35,668 nucleotides of DNA from positions 1-35,668 of the forward strand of contig JAAETT010000059.1 in the NCBI GenBank assembly GCA_024228115.1, in the 5' to 3' direction. The notes below the pieces were generated by a model, which did no database searches, was not told the DNA's origin, and saw only the letters and a list, made by a program, of their open reading frames with translations. Below, piece after piece: positions 24,433 through 32,044 of the stretch (within the stretch, counting starts at the first letter, position 1; each line of letters starts with the position of its first letter). Origin of the DNA: a bacterium. Lineage in GTDB: Bacteria > Myxococcota_A > UBA9160 > UBA6930. The position numbers were made by a program, and so were the translations under genes.

Positions 24433-25530
24433 TCAGGCGGTGGCGCTGGGCGCAGGTCGATCGTGCACGAGGACACTGCGGCGTTCATCGAACAGCACAC
24501 GGATCTTCTGCGGGCCAGCCGCACCCTGCACGACACCGAGGCCCAGCGTCGGATGCTCGATCCGATCGCCCGGATCGAAGTGGTCGTTCAGGCTGTAGGA
24601 ACGGATCGGTCGGCTCATATCGGCCTCGATGATCTCGTTCTCCGGTTGGGCGGAGGATCGCCGGGAACGCGGCTTGGCCTTGGGCTTCACCCGCCCGGCA
24701 CTGGCTTCCCAGGCTTCCACCATGCGCGGCTCGCACTGAAGCACGGGAGAACCATCCTCGTAGTTCCAGGGCGGCGTCTCCTTCATCTTGAACGAGACGT
24801 ACTCGACGCGCAGCCCGAGCTCACCGAGCTCCTTTGCGAGGCGTTCCATTTCGCGAATCCATGCCGCACCGCGCTGGGCTGCGCGCTTGCGGCACAGTTC
24901 CCAGTAGCGAGGGCTGCCCGCCACCAGCACGATGGGATGCCCCTCGGCGAACGGTCCCTCGGTATGCGCTCCCAGCTCCTCGGTGAGGGCCGCAGCATTC
25001 GCCTCGGCGACCGCCGCGTGAGCGAGCGCAAGGAGCAACGCGCGCAGCGGCGTATCGCCGGTGCCGACTCGTCCTGCGGTCGGCGGCAGCCAACGGGTCG
25101 CCATCGCGATCAGGCTGTCATCGGGGCCCCGCCCGACCAGATCGATCTTGTCCAGACCGAAGTTCGGATCGTCCGCACCCTTTTCCTTGTCGGCCGGTGC
25201 GCTGCGCAGGGGAACCAGCGGGTGGAGGGCCTCGAAATGCCCTTCCTCATCGGCCATCAGCAGCGGCGGCCCGCCATCCTTGTGGCGCCGCGCCAAGGCG
25301 ATGCAGAGGTGCTCGCCTTCGCGACCCGCCTTTTCCTCGGCGGCCAGACGGCTGTTGTACGCGACGAGATACTTCTTGCCGGCATCGATGCGGTTGGGAG
25401 CGGCGGCCTTCTCGCGCTCGTACTCCGCCAGCAGGATATCGCCCGTAAGTTGGGCGGCAGCCTCCTGGAAGCCCTTGGCCTGGCGCACCAGCTTGTCATT
25501 GGCGCGCTCGATGAGCGGATGTTGACCCAC
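24433..25530 (-). CDS. Unknown protein with C-terminal SH3-like (CarD/DUF3553-type) domain
   Basis: A 365-residue soluble protein with no signal peptide. Residues 1-265 match no family I recognise. They include a mixed Ala/Arg-rich helical region and an AEGHPIVLVAGSPRYWELCRKRAAQRG segment. A Lys/Arg/Ser linker (about 275-295) separates this from a C-terminal 60-residue beta domain. That domain reads SLNDHFDPGDRIEHPTLGLGVVQ and then IRVLFDERRSVLVH. Such 'F-GDxIxHPxFGxGxV' modules occur in CarD-like, UvrD/PcrA-tail and many myxobacterial or deltaproteobacterial proteins, where they bind protein or nucleic acid. It starts at GTG 25530 after GAGGGGG. The M48 protease gene follows after eight bases, so expression is probably coupled; the functional link is unknown. 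Confidence 0.75.
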   Translation of the reverse strand: MGQHPLIERANDKLVRQAKGFQEAAAQLTGDILLAEYEREKAAAPNRIDAGKKYLVAYNSRLAAEEKAGREGEHLCIALARRHKDGGPPLLMADEEGHFEALHPLVPLRSAPADKEKGADDPNFGLDKIDLVGRGPDDSLIAMATRWLPPTAGRVGTGDTPLRALLLALAHAAVAEANAAALTEELGAHTEGPFAEGHPIVLVAGSPRYWELCRKRAAQRGAAWIREMERLAKELGELGLRVEYVSFKMKETPPWNYEDGSPVLQCEPRMVEAWEASAGRVKPKAKPRSRRSSAQPENEIIEADMSRPIRSYSLNDHFDPGDRIEHPTLGLGVVQGAAGPQKIRVLFDERRSVLVHDRPAPSATA

Positions 25531-25609
25531 GATTCCCCCTCGTGTGGAACGGCGGATAGATCATAACGGCATCCCGCGCCGAGGGCCCCCGCATGGGACC
25601 CAAGACGGT

Positions 25610-26209
25610 TCAGGAACCGGCTTTCGCTGGCATTTTCGGACGCTGGGGGAGCCAGCGCAGGCCGAGAAGAAGCCCCAGAACGCCTGCGTAGGCCAGGGGG
25701 GCCGCCAGATCCGCCTTCGCGAGCCAGAGGAAATGCAGCACGGCCAGCCCACCCGCCAGGTAGGTCAGCCGGTGGAGGCGGATCCAGCGCCGCCCGAGCC
25801 GGCGCTGCCAGCCCCGGGTGGAGGTGATCGCGAGAGGCAGCAGGCAGAGCAGGGTCGCGAAGCCAATGCTGATGTAGGGCCGCTCGAGAATTTCCTCTGT
25901 CAGGAACGTCAGATCGAGCCCGAGGTCGAACACCAGGAACACGAGGAAATGGCAGATCGCATACGTGGCGGCAAGAAGTCCGAAACTGCGCCGATACGGT
26001 GCAAGTGAAGACCAACCGAGCCAGCGGCGGGCCGGCGTCACCGCAAGGCAAAGCAGGAGACAGCGCAAGGCCCACTCACCGGTCTCGTGCGTCATGACCT
26101 CGACCGGATTGGCACCGAGACCATCCTGCAGGGCACCCCACGCGAGACCCACCAACGGCAGGAGCAACACGGCGATGACCGCCCGGTGCAGCGTGGCGCG
26201 GGACGTCAA
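25610..26209 (-). CDS. msrQ: Heme-binding membrane subunit of the MsrPQ methionine-sulfoxide reductase
   Basis: A 199-residue membrane protein (YedZ/MsrQ family) that passes quinone-derived electrons through b-type heme to MsrP. About six hydrophobic helices are visible, with family motifs HETGEWALRCLLLCLAVTP, YRRSFGLLAATYAICHFLVF, ERPYISIGFATLLCLLPLAITS and RRWIRLHRLTYLAGGLAVLHFLW. The histidines near residues 41, 86, 148 and 160 are candidate heme ligands. The start is a TTG at 26209: the msrP stop lies eight bases upstream and overlaps TGAGGAG, which gives the ribosome-binding site. The open frame further upstream is antisense or out-of-phase to msrP. msrP and msrQ form a classic two-gene operon. 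Confidence 0.9.
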   Translation of the reverse strand: MTSRATLHRAVIAVLLLPLVGLAWGALQDGLGANPVEVMTHETGEWALRCLLLCLAVTPARRWLGWSSLAPYRRSFGLLAATYAICHFLVFLVFDLGLDLTFLTEEILERPYISIGFATLLCLLPLAITSTRGWQRRLGRRWIRLHRLTYLAGGLAVLHFLWLAKADLAAPLAYAGVLGLLLGLRWLPQRPKMPAKAGS

Positions 26210-26217
26210 TCGGCTCC

Positions 26218-27192
26218 TCAGTAGAACTTGCGAAGGTCCATGCCGCGGTAGAGAGATTCCACCTGCTCCGCGTAGCCGTTCAACATCAAGGTAGGCCGCT
26301 TTCCCCACTCGCCAATCCGCCGCTCCCGAGCTTGGCTCCAGCGCGGGTGGGAGACCTCGGGGTTCACGTTGGCGAAGAAACCGTACTCGCGCGCGTTTTC
26401 CATCTGCCAGGTGGTGCGGGGCTGCTTTTCTGACAGGCGAATCTTCACGATGGATTTGATCGACTTGAAACCGTACTTCCACGGCACGACCAGCCGCAGG
26501 GGCGCGCCGTTCTGGTTGGGCAGGACCTTTCCGTACATGCCCACGGCGAGAAGAGTGAGGGGATGCATGGCTTCGTCGATGCGCAGGCCCTCTCGGTAGG
26601 GCCAATCCAGGTTGCTGCGACGTTGCCCGGGCATCTGTTCCGGGTCGACGAGGGTTTCGAAGGCGACGTACTTCGCCTTCGAGGTGGGACCGAGACGTTT
26701 CAGCACGGCCGCCAACGGAATCCCGACCCACGGGATCACCATGGACCAGGCCTCGACGCAGCGCAGGCGATAGATCCGATCTTCGAGGGCTTGAGGCCGC
26801 AACAGGTCATCGAGATCGACGACGCCGGGCCGGCCAACCTCACCCTCGATCGCCACGGACCAGGGCCTTGGGCGCAGGCTCCCCGCACGGGCGGCTGGAT
26901 CGGATTTGTCGGTGCCGAACTCGTAGAAGTTGTTGTAGGAGGTCGCATCCTTGTAAGCGGTCGGCGGATCCTCGGCCTGCAGCTCCTTCGGGCCCGGAAT
27001 GACACCTGACAGTGGCTTCAGAGCGGGCCCCCCGTTCGGGCGTGCCTGCGCCGGCTCCGCATCGAAACAGCCGGGCAAGCCCAATCCGACCGCGGTTCCG
27101 GCAGCCGCCTGGAGAAACGCCCGCCGGCGCAAGAAGACGCCCTCGGCAGTGATTTCCGAGGACGGAATCGGGGTGGGGCGAAAGCTCCTCAT
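26218..27192 (-). CDS. msrP: Periplasmic molybdopterin methionine-sulfoxide reductase MsrP
   Basis: A 324-residue molybdoenzyme of the YedY/MsrP family that reduces methionine sulfoxide in periplasmic proteins. A twin-arginine signal is clear (RRRAFLQ at 22-28, then a hydrophobic [13 protein letters not shown]). The Mo-ligating cysteine is Cys145 in [15 protein letters not shown], very near its position in the E. coli precursor. Other family segments are [39 protein letters not shown] and [12 protein letters not shown]. Start ATG 27192 has AGGAG five bases upstream. It is followed directly by msrQ. Upstream lies a divergent region with a 34-base-period direct repeat facing doxX. Its role fits the copper and oxidant-defence flavour of the window. 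Confidence 0.95.
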   Translation of the reverse strand: MRSFRPTPIPSSEITAEGVFLRRRAFLQAAAGTAVGLGLPGCFDAEPAQARPNGGPALKPLSGVIPGPKELQAEDPPTAYKDATSYNNFYEFGTDKSDPAARAGSLRPRPWSVAIEGEVGRPGVVDLDDLLRPQALEDRIYRLRCVEAWSMVIPWVGIPLAAVLKRLGPTSKAKYVAFETLVDPEQMPGQRRSNLDWPYREGLRIDEAMHPLTLLAVGMYGKVLPNQNGAPLRLVVPWKYGFKSIKSIVKIRLSEKQPRTTWQMENAREYGFFANVNPEVSHPRWSQARERRIGEWGKRPTLMLNGYAEQVESLYRGMDLRKFY

Positions 27193-27219
27193 GACAACTC
27201 CTGGCGGGTGGCGGCGGTG

Positions 27220-27284
27220 GGATGCCCGTAGCGGCTGGCAGTTCCGCAGCGACGGATACCCGTAACGGCCGGTGGTTCCTACAG
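27220..27284. repeat. Two-copy direct repeat in the msrP/doxX divergent region
   Basis: Units at 27220-27249 and 27254-27284 start GGATGCCCGTAGCGG and GGATACCCGTAACGG and both reach GTTCC. They match at 21 of the first 26 positions with a 34-base period. Each holds a CCGTARCGG near-palindrome. The position between two divergent genes, about three helical turns apart, suits cooperative binding of a regulator. A TTGACT (27289-27294) lies just beyond, but no good -10 was found. Confidence 0.6.
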
Positions 27285-27350
27285 GTACTTGACTCAGGGT
27301 AGACTCGGGCCGCACCGGGACCCAGCCGCAGACCGAATCAAGGAGACGAG

Positions 27351-27749
27351 ATGGACTTCCTTCGACCCCACGCCGACAAGATCTACGCCGCGATGCGCAT
27401 TCTCACGGGCCTCTTGTTCGTCCAACACGGCCTGCAGAAGATCTTCGGCCTGTTCGGCGGCGCGCCGGAGGGAGCGCCGGGCTTCATCGTGTACGGCGCT
27501 GGCGCCATCGAACTGGTTGGCGGCGCCCTCGTCGCGATCGGATGGTTCACCGGGCCGGCCGCGTTCATTTCGAGCGGCACCATGGCCTTCGCCTACTTCC
27601 TCGGACACGTCGCCCAGAAGGGAAGCCTCCTGCCGATCCTGAACGGCGGCGACCTCCCCATCCTCTACTGCTGGATCTTCCTGCTGATCGCCGCCAGGGG
27701 CGCCGGCATCTGGAGTGTCGACGGCGCTGGAACAGCTTCCGCCGACTAG
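27351..27749 (+). CDS. DoxX family membrane protein
   Basis: A 132-residue protein with four transmembrane helices. DoxX-family signatures are visible: [19 protein letters not shown] near residues 15-33, [26 protein letters not shown] near 48-73, and [38 protein letters not shown] near 78-115. DoxX-like proteins are linked to quinone or thiol redox chemistry and oxidative-stress complexes in some bacteria; the exact role here is unknown. The ATG has AAGGAG close upstream. It diverges from msrP and is followed after 32 bases by a five-heme cytochrome lipoprotein, so the two are probably one transcript. This suggests a membrane redox function. Confidence 0.9.
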   Translation: MDFLRPHADKIYAAMRILTGLLFVQHGLQKIFGLFGGAPEGAPGFIVYGAGAIELVGGALVAIGWFTGPAAFISSGTMAFAYFLGHVAQKGSLLPILNGGDLPILYCWIFLLIAARGAGIWSVDGAGTASAD

Positions 27750-27781
27750 ACCGCCTCCGGGCATCGACCGAAGGAGCTGCG

Positions 27782-28987
27782 ATGAGGTGGCCCGCACTCG
27801 CAGTTCTGGTTGGCTCGCTCGCGGGTTGTGATGCCAGTGAGCCGGCGGCGCCCATGGACCGAGCCGGTGCCGAGGCGAACGCAGGCGGCCAGCGGGAGCA
27901 GGTACTGGGTTCGTTCCTCGAGGCACATTGGAAGCGGCCCGTCCCGGTTCAGGGCCCGGCGCCGGAAGATTGGAGCCCGCTCGAGACTTCGCTGCATCCG
28001 AAGGATTGCGGGTCCTGCCATCCGCAACAGCTCGCGGATTGGCAGACCTCATTGCACGCGGACGCATTCTCGCCCGGCTTCTCGGGCCAGCTGATCGAAG
28101 GTGGCCTCGCCCAGCCCCATGCATTGCGCGGCTGCCAACGCTGCCATACCCCCCTGGAAGAACAGCAACCCTTCGGCCCGGGGCCGGATCATACGGCAGA
28201 GCCCTCTGCCTACGACCCGGAGCTTCGGCAGGCGGGGCTCATCTGTGCGGGCTGCCACGTCCGCGCCCACCGCCGCTTCGGACCGCCGCGCCGCGCAGAA
28301 CTCCCACCGCTGCCCGAGGCCATTCCGCATGCCGGTTTCGAAACCCGACCCGAGTTTCAGGAATCGCGCTTCTGTGCGCCGTGCCACCAGTTCTTCGACC
28401 GCTCCGGCGTGAACGTCCAGAACACCTACTTCGAATGGAAGGAGAGCCCCCACGCAGCCAGGGGCGAGACCTGCCAGAGCTGTCATATGCCGGATCGGCG
28501 GCACCTGTGGCGGGGCATCCACGACCGCGAAATGGTCGCCGCCGGGGTCGACGTAGCGTGGGCCGAAGGCGACGCGACCGCGCTCGTCCTCACCGCCCAT
28601 GGCGTGGGCCACGCGTTTCCTACCTACGTGACACCTCGGGTCGTCATGGCCATCTGGCAGGAAGATGCAGCCGGCCAGGCGATCGAGGGAACCCGGGGCG
28701 AGCATACGATCGGCCGCAAGGTGAACTTCCGCAAAGGCGAGGATGTCTTCGATACCCGGGTGCCCGCTGGAGGTACAGCGCGCCTCGAGTACCCACGCCC
28801 CCCGGAGCCGGGCGCCGTCGCACTGATCGGTAAGGTCACGGTGGACCCGGACTACCACTACCGGGGCGTGTTCGAGCACTACCTGCCAACCCTGGGCGAC
28901 ACCAAGGCACGCGCATTGATCGCCGAGGCTCTCGAGCGCTCCCAACGCTCCTCCTACACGCTGACAGAGCTGCGCCAACCGCTCTAA
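27782..28987 (+). CDS. Five-heme c-type cytochrome lipoprotein (cytochrome c554-like)
   Basis: A 401-residue exported cytochrome. A short signal peptide ends in a good lipobox (SLAGC, Cys16). Five CXXCH heme sites are present: 76-80, 118-122, 155-159, 198-202 and 231-235. Their order and the segments HPKDCGSCH, GCQRCHTP and FCAPCHQF resemble the cytochrome c554 family. The C-terminal 150 residues lack heme motifs and look beta-rich. It probably carries electrons in the periplasm at a membrane; the partner enzyme is not identified. Start ATG 27782 has AAGGAG six bases upstream. A long frame extending to 27542 is antisense-like and out of phase with doxX. It is likely co-transcribed with doxX. 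The next gene downstream converges. Confidence 0.92.
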   Translation: MRWPALAVLVGSLAGCDASEPAAPMDRAGAEANAGGQREQVLGSFLEAHWKRPVPVQGPAPEDWSPLETSLHPKDCGSCHPQQLADWQTSLHADAFSPGFSGQLIEGGLAQPHALRGCQRCHTPLEEQQPFGPGPDHTAEPSAYDPELRQAGLICAGCHVRAHRRFGPPRRAELPPLPEAIPHAGFETRPEFQESRFCAPCHQFFDRSGVNVQNTYFEWKESPHAARGETCQSCHMPDRRHLWRGIHDREMVAAGVDVAWAEGDATALVLTAHGVGHAFPTYVTPRVVMAIWQEDAAGQAIEGTRGEHTIGRKVNFRKGEDVFDTRVPAGGTARLEYPRPPEPGAVALIGKVTVDPDYHYRGVFEHYLPTLGDTKARALIAEALERSQRSSYTLTELRQPL

Positions 28988-29105
28988 CCGAGACGACCCA
29001 AGACATCGCCGCCGGATCTCGTGATCGGCTGCCTTCGACCACCGCTTCGCTTCTCCTGCGAGACGCAGAGTCGCCGGGGCTGGGCACAGGCCGGGGAAAA
29101 GGGGT

Positions 29106-29141
29106 GGGGACCGGCAGCAGGAGGGGTCGCCGCCGGTCCCC
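29106..29141. terminator. Hairpin between convergent cytochrome genes
   Basis: GGGGACCGGC (29106-29115) and GCCGGTCCCC (29132-29141) form a perfect ten-base stem with a 16-base loop. It sits in the 237-base gap between the five-heme cytochrome stop (28987) and the stop of the minus-strand CNPC cytochrome (29225). No strong T-run follows on either side. It is best read as a bidirectional transcription barrier. Nothing else is evident in this gap. Confidence 0.45.
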
Positions 29142-29224
29142 GCATTCGCCTGGATGGGGCGAAGCGATTGCACCACCGGATGAAAGGCAGGGAGCCTTCC
29201 GCCCGGCGACGCGACTCATGAGGG

Positions 29225-29899
29225 TTAGTTACCGCAGGGGTTGCACGGGTTCCCCGCCGAACAAGGATTTGCCCCGCAGGGGTTGCACGGATTCGCCGCG
29301 CTGGTGCCGGCCGGGGCCTCGAAGCCCTGTTGGATCTTCTCGACGTAGGCCGTCAAGGCAGCGAGTTGGCGGCCGCTCCAGGAGAGCGGCTCGTTCGCCA
29401 TCGGCGTGATCATGCAGAACTGCACCATCTCGGCGGCATTCACCTTGTCTACTCCGGCAGCCTGGTGGGGCATCGCCACGCGATGGGGGTACGCGTCGGC
29501 GAAACTGGCGTTCATCTGGGTGGTTCCACCAACGTGGCAGGTGGCGCAGGCGACTGCGCCGCTACCCGAGAGCGCCTTGTCATTCCAGAGGGCCTCCCCC
29601 TCGGCGACCAGGGCCGCATCGGCCGAAGCCACCTTCACTCCCTTCGGCTGCATGAAGCGCGACGCGTCAGCGCCACCTCCGCCACAGGGGTTGCACGGAT
29701 TGCCGCCGCACGGATTGCACGGGTTCGCGCCACATGGGTTGCAGGGATTGGCACCGCAAGGGTTGCAGGGGTTCGAAGCGCAGGGGTTGGCCGCGCAGGG
29801 ATTGCACGGGTTCTCCGCGGCCGCGGGCGGCCCGATCAGCGTGACGGCGAAGACCACCATCCATGCGAGTTGCGAGAGCCGGGCGATGGATCGAATCAT
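29225..29899 (-). CDS. Monoheme c-type cytochrome framed by Asn-Pro-Cys repeats
   Basis: A 224-residue exported protein with a signal peptide (1 to about 28). Residues 30-73 are a low-complexity array of NPCNPCG/NPCNPCA units with 11 cysteines. A class-I-like cytochrome c domain (about 85-195) has one heme site, CATCH at 118-122, and candidate sixth ligands in RVAMP or FCMITPM. A shorter second array (203-223) adds five cysteines. The middle domain's QFCMITPM and LAALTAYVEKIQ segments recall SoxA/TsdA-like cytochromes. Cysteines follow a C-x2-C-x4-C-x2-C rhythm, which could bind a soft metal such as Cu(I) or form disulfides. The ATG overlaps the upstream DUF3179 stop (ATGA), so the pair is translationally coupled. 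The repeats lie in a matching 24-base DNA repeat. Function unknown. Confidence 0.85.
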   Translation of the reverse strand: MIRSIARLSQLAWMVVFAVTLIGPPAAAENPCNPCAANPCASNPCNPCGANPCNPCGANPCNPCGGNPCNPCGGGGADASRFMQPKGVKVASADAALVAEGEALWNDKALSGSGAVACATCHVGGTTQMNASFADAYPHRVAMPHQAAGVDKVNAAEMVQFCMITPMANEPLSWSGRQLAALTAYVEKIQQGFEAPAGTSAANPCNPCGANPCSAGNPCNPCGN

Positions 29900-30915
29900 T
29901 GGAGCGTTCCTTCTGATCGGTCGGACTGCGGGCCGGATCTTCCAGCCTCGGGCGCGACACGAAAAACACTGGCGTCGGGGTGAAAGGCTGCCCAGGCAAA
30001 CCAGTACCCCTCCACGACCTCGACCCGCGAAGGTGCATCGACATCGAAGACCTGGGCGACATCGTCGTAGCGTATGCGCACTTTCTCACCGGCGAGCTGC
30101 TCCTCGGCGAAGCCACCGGCGCGTACGAGCTCTGCTGCCGGATAGCCCCGGGCCACCACGCCCCGGATACGAAGGCCTAACGTCGGCATCTTCGGGTGAT
30201 AGCGGTCGTCCGAGGGTGCCGGAAACATCAGGCGGGAAGACGTGGCGTAGCCCGCATAGGGTGAGCGTCCGTAGTTCCTCGTGTGACCGGTACGCCGCGA
30301 GAGGATCGTCGTATCCGGATGCCGCAGGCGCCAGGCGCCCCAGCTCTCCATGCGCGAGCGCAGCAACTCGAGCTCGCCCCCACGGCTCGCACCCGAGATC
30401 GCGCGGGAAGAGATCTGGGACCACAAGCTCCCGGTCTCGCGGTCGTACATGAGAACATCAGATTGGTAGAGCAGACCCGATACGCCGTAGGTTCGCTCCG
30501 CACCGGCGACGCGACGATCGAAGACCATTCCGGTACCGCACAACGGACACCAGCTGATCAGCACGGGGCGCCCACCCACGGTGTCGTTGACCAACTCGTG
30601 GTGGTCGAGGATCGCCACCGGATAGGCACGGGCTTCGCCGTTCCATTCGAAGCCCAGGACGATGGCGTCATCCTCCCAGGTGAGATCTCCCGAGCTGCCG
30701 GCGGGCCCGGTCCTCGGGTGATCGAGGGCCGGGATGCCGTCTTGAGGGGGGCCTCCGGCTCGGATCTCCGCGACCGGGACATCCGCTTCCGCCAGGTCGA
30801 AGCCGTTTCGAATCGGCTCCGCAGCCGTCGCGAACGCGATCAGGAGAACGACGTGAATACTCGCGACCGGGCGGCCGAATCTCCTGCTTTGTCCCGCTCC
30901 CTCGTGTTCGCCCAA
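29896..30915 (-). CDS. DUF3179 domain protein
   Basis: A 339-residue exported protein of the DUF3179 family. A hydrophobic segment (about residues 19-32, IHVVLLIAFATAA) is a signal or anchor. The family signature is present: ARAYPVAILDHHELVNDTVGG near 95-115 and SWCPLCGTG at 121-129. Its two cysteines (123, 126) form a CxxC that could bind metal or cycle as a thiol pair. Later segments VSGLLYQSDVLMYDRETGSLWSQ and TRNYGRSPYAGY are also typical. The start is a TTG at 30915, supported by GGAGG nine bases upstream. It precedes, and overlaps by four bases, the CNPC-repeat cytochrome gene. The domain has no established function; the pairing suggests periplasmic metal or redox handling. Confidence 0.88.
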   Translation of the reverse strand: MGEHEGAGQSRRFGRPVASIHVVLLIAFATAAEPIRNGFDLAEADVPVAEIRAGGPPQDGIPALDHPRTGPAGSSGDLTWEDDAIVLGFEWNGEARAYPVAILDHHELVNDTVGGRPVLISWCPLCGTGMVFDRRVAGAERTYGVSGLLYQSDVLMYDRETGSLWSQISSRAISGASRGGELELLRSRMESWGAWRLRHPDTTILSRRTGHTRNYGRSPYAGYATSSRLMFPAPSDDRYHPKMPTLGLRIRGVVARGYPAAELVRAGGFAEEQLAGEKVRIRYDDVAQVFDVDAPSRVEVVEGYWFAWAAFHPDASVFRVAPEAGRSGPQSDRSEGTLQ

Positions 30916-31058
30916 ACCTGCCTGCCTCCAGACAGGATTACGGGCTGGAACGCCGCTCCGTTACGCGGGAATCCCCCAGGGTGGCCACTTGTTCCCGCGG
31001 GGTATGGCAAATGACACCTCGGCGGGCCCCAGGTCACTCAAGGACTACTGGAAACGCC

Positions 31059-32015
31059 ATGAGATCCCTACTCCGCCTGTCGCTCCGATGCCTGCTCGCC
31101 AGCTTGCTGGTCGAGGGCCTCCAGACGAGCGCAGCCCTCGCGGAGGACATCGAGCTGGTCACGGCGACGCTTCCCGTCAGCCTCGCCCCTCTGCCCGCGG
31201 TCGGCTCCTTCGCGCCCTCCCTCTACTCGCCGGATCTGCGGGGTGATCCCGCGCTCAGCCGCCTCTGGGCCGAGGCCGTCGAGGCCGAGCGAATCCGCGA
31301 TGTCGAGCGCACGGCGGACCTGAAGCGGCGTGTCCTCGAACTCCTGCCCGAGGATGTCCATACCCGCTGGCGCCTTGCGCGAGACCTTCTGAACCTCGGC
31401 GAGGCCATGCCCGCCGACCAGAAGGAGGAGCGGCTACTGATCTACCGGGAGGCCCGGGCCCTGGCCTCCAGTGCGGCAGCCGATGACCCGGATTGCGTCG
31501 AGTGCTGCTTCTACGATTTTGCAGCCACCTCGCGCATCGCGACCATCAAGGGCGCGTTCCGTTCGATTCCTCTGGTCAAGGCGTCCGGCCAGGTGCTCGA
31601 ACGATGCCTCGCCATGGAGCCTTCCGTCTGGAGCGATACGGACTGGAACCACGAGCGCGGCAACCTCTACTACGGCGCGGCGGTCTACTACCGCATGGTA
31701 CCCGATACCTGGTGGATGGAGCGGTTGCTCGGCTTTCGTGGGGACAAACGGGCCGCGGTCCAGCTGGCCCGGCAGGCCTACGAAGTAACTCCCAGCCGCG
31801 TCGACTATCGGGTGGAACTCGGCGTCGCTCTGATCTGTCTTGGAAACGCCACGGACGAGGATGAGCCCCGCGCCGAAGGCATGGCACTGCTGGGAGGTCT
31901 GGATGGCCTGCCCACGCGGATTGCGACCGATCCGCTGGACCGCCTCCGTGCAGCCGAGGTTCGCGCCGAGCCGGACAGTGCCTGCCAGAATGGGCGCTCT
32001 TTCGAGATCGAGTAA
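31059..32015 (+). CDS. Exported TPR-like helical-repeat protein, unknown
   Basis: A 318-residue exported protein. Residues 1-30 are a signal peptide (LLRLSLRCLLASLLVEGLQTSAALA). The remainder is mostly amphipathic helices of tetratricopeptide type, for example LWAEAVEAERIRDVERTADLKRRVLELLPEDV and AAVQLARQAYEVTPSRVDYRVELG. A cysteine-rich DPDCVECCFYDFA segment (about 148-160) is unusual for a TPR protein. Start ATG 31059 is preferred because it begins the signal peptide; the frame is open from 30981. It diverges from the DUF3179 gene, and the acyltransferase follows after 29 bases. It might be a scaffold for an envelope complex, but no specific role can be assigned. Confidence 0.7.
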   Translation: MRSLLRLSLRCLLASLLVEGLQTSAALAEDIELVTATLPVSLAPLPAVGSFAPSLYSPDLRGDPALSRLWAEAVEAERIRDVERTADLKRRVLELLPEDVHTRWRLARDLLNLGEAMPADQKEERLLIYREARALASSAAADDPDCVECCFYDFAATSRIATIKGAFRSIPLVKASGQVLERCLAMEPSVWSDTDWNHERGNLYYGAAVYYRMVPDTWWMERLLGFRGDKRAAVQLARQAYEVTPSRVDYRVELGVALICLGNATDEDEPRAEGMALLGGLDGLPTRIATDPLDRLRAAEVRAEPDSACQNGRSFEIE

Positions 32016-32044
32016 GTCACGCCGGGCGCGTTAATCTCTAGGTC

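Noticed and set aside
29225-29899. Interpretation of the NPCNPC protein as a bufferin/HvfA-type modified metallophore
   Set aside because: No MNIO (DUF692) or DUF2063 partner is encoded here and the protein carries a heme domain, so only a loose analogy stands.
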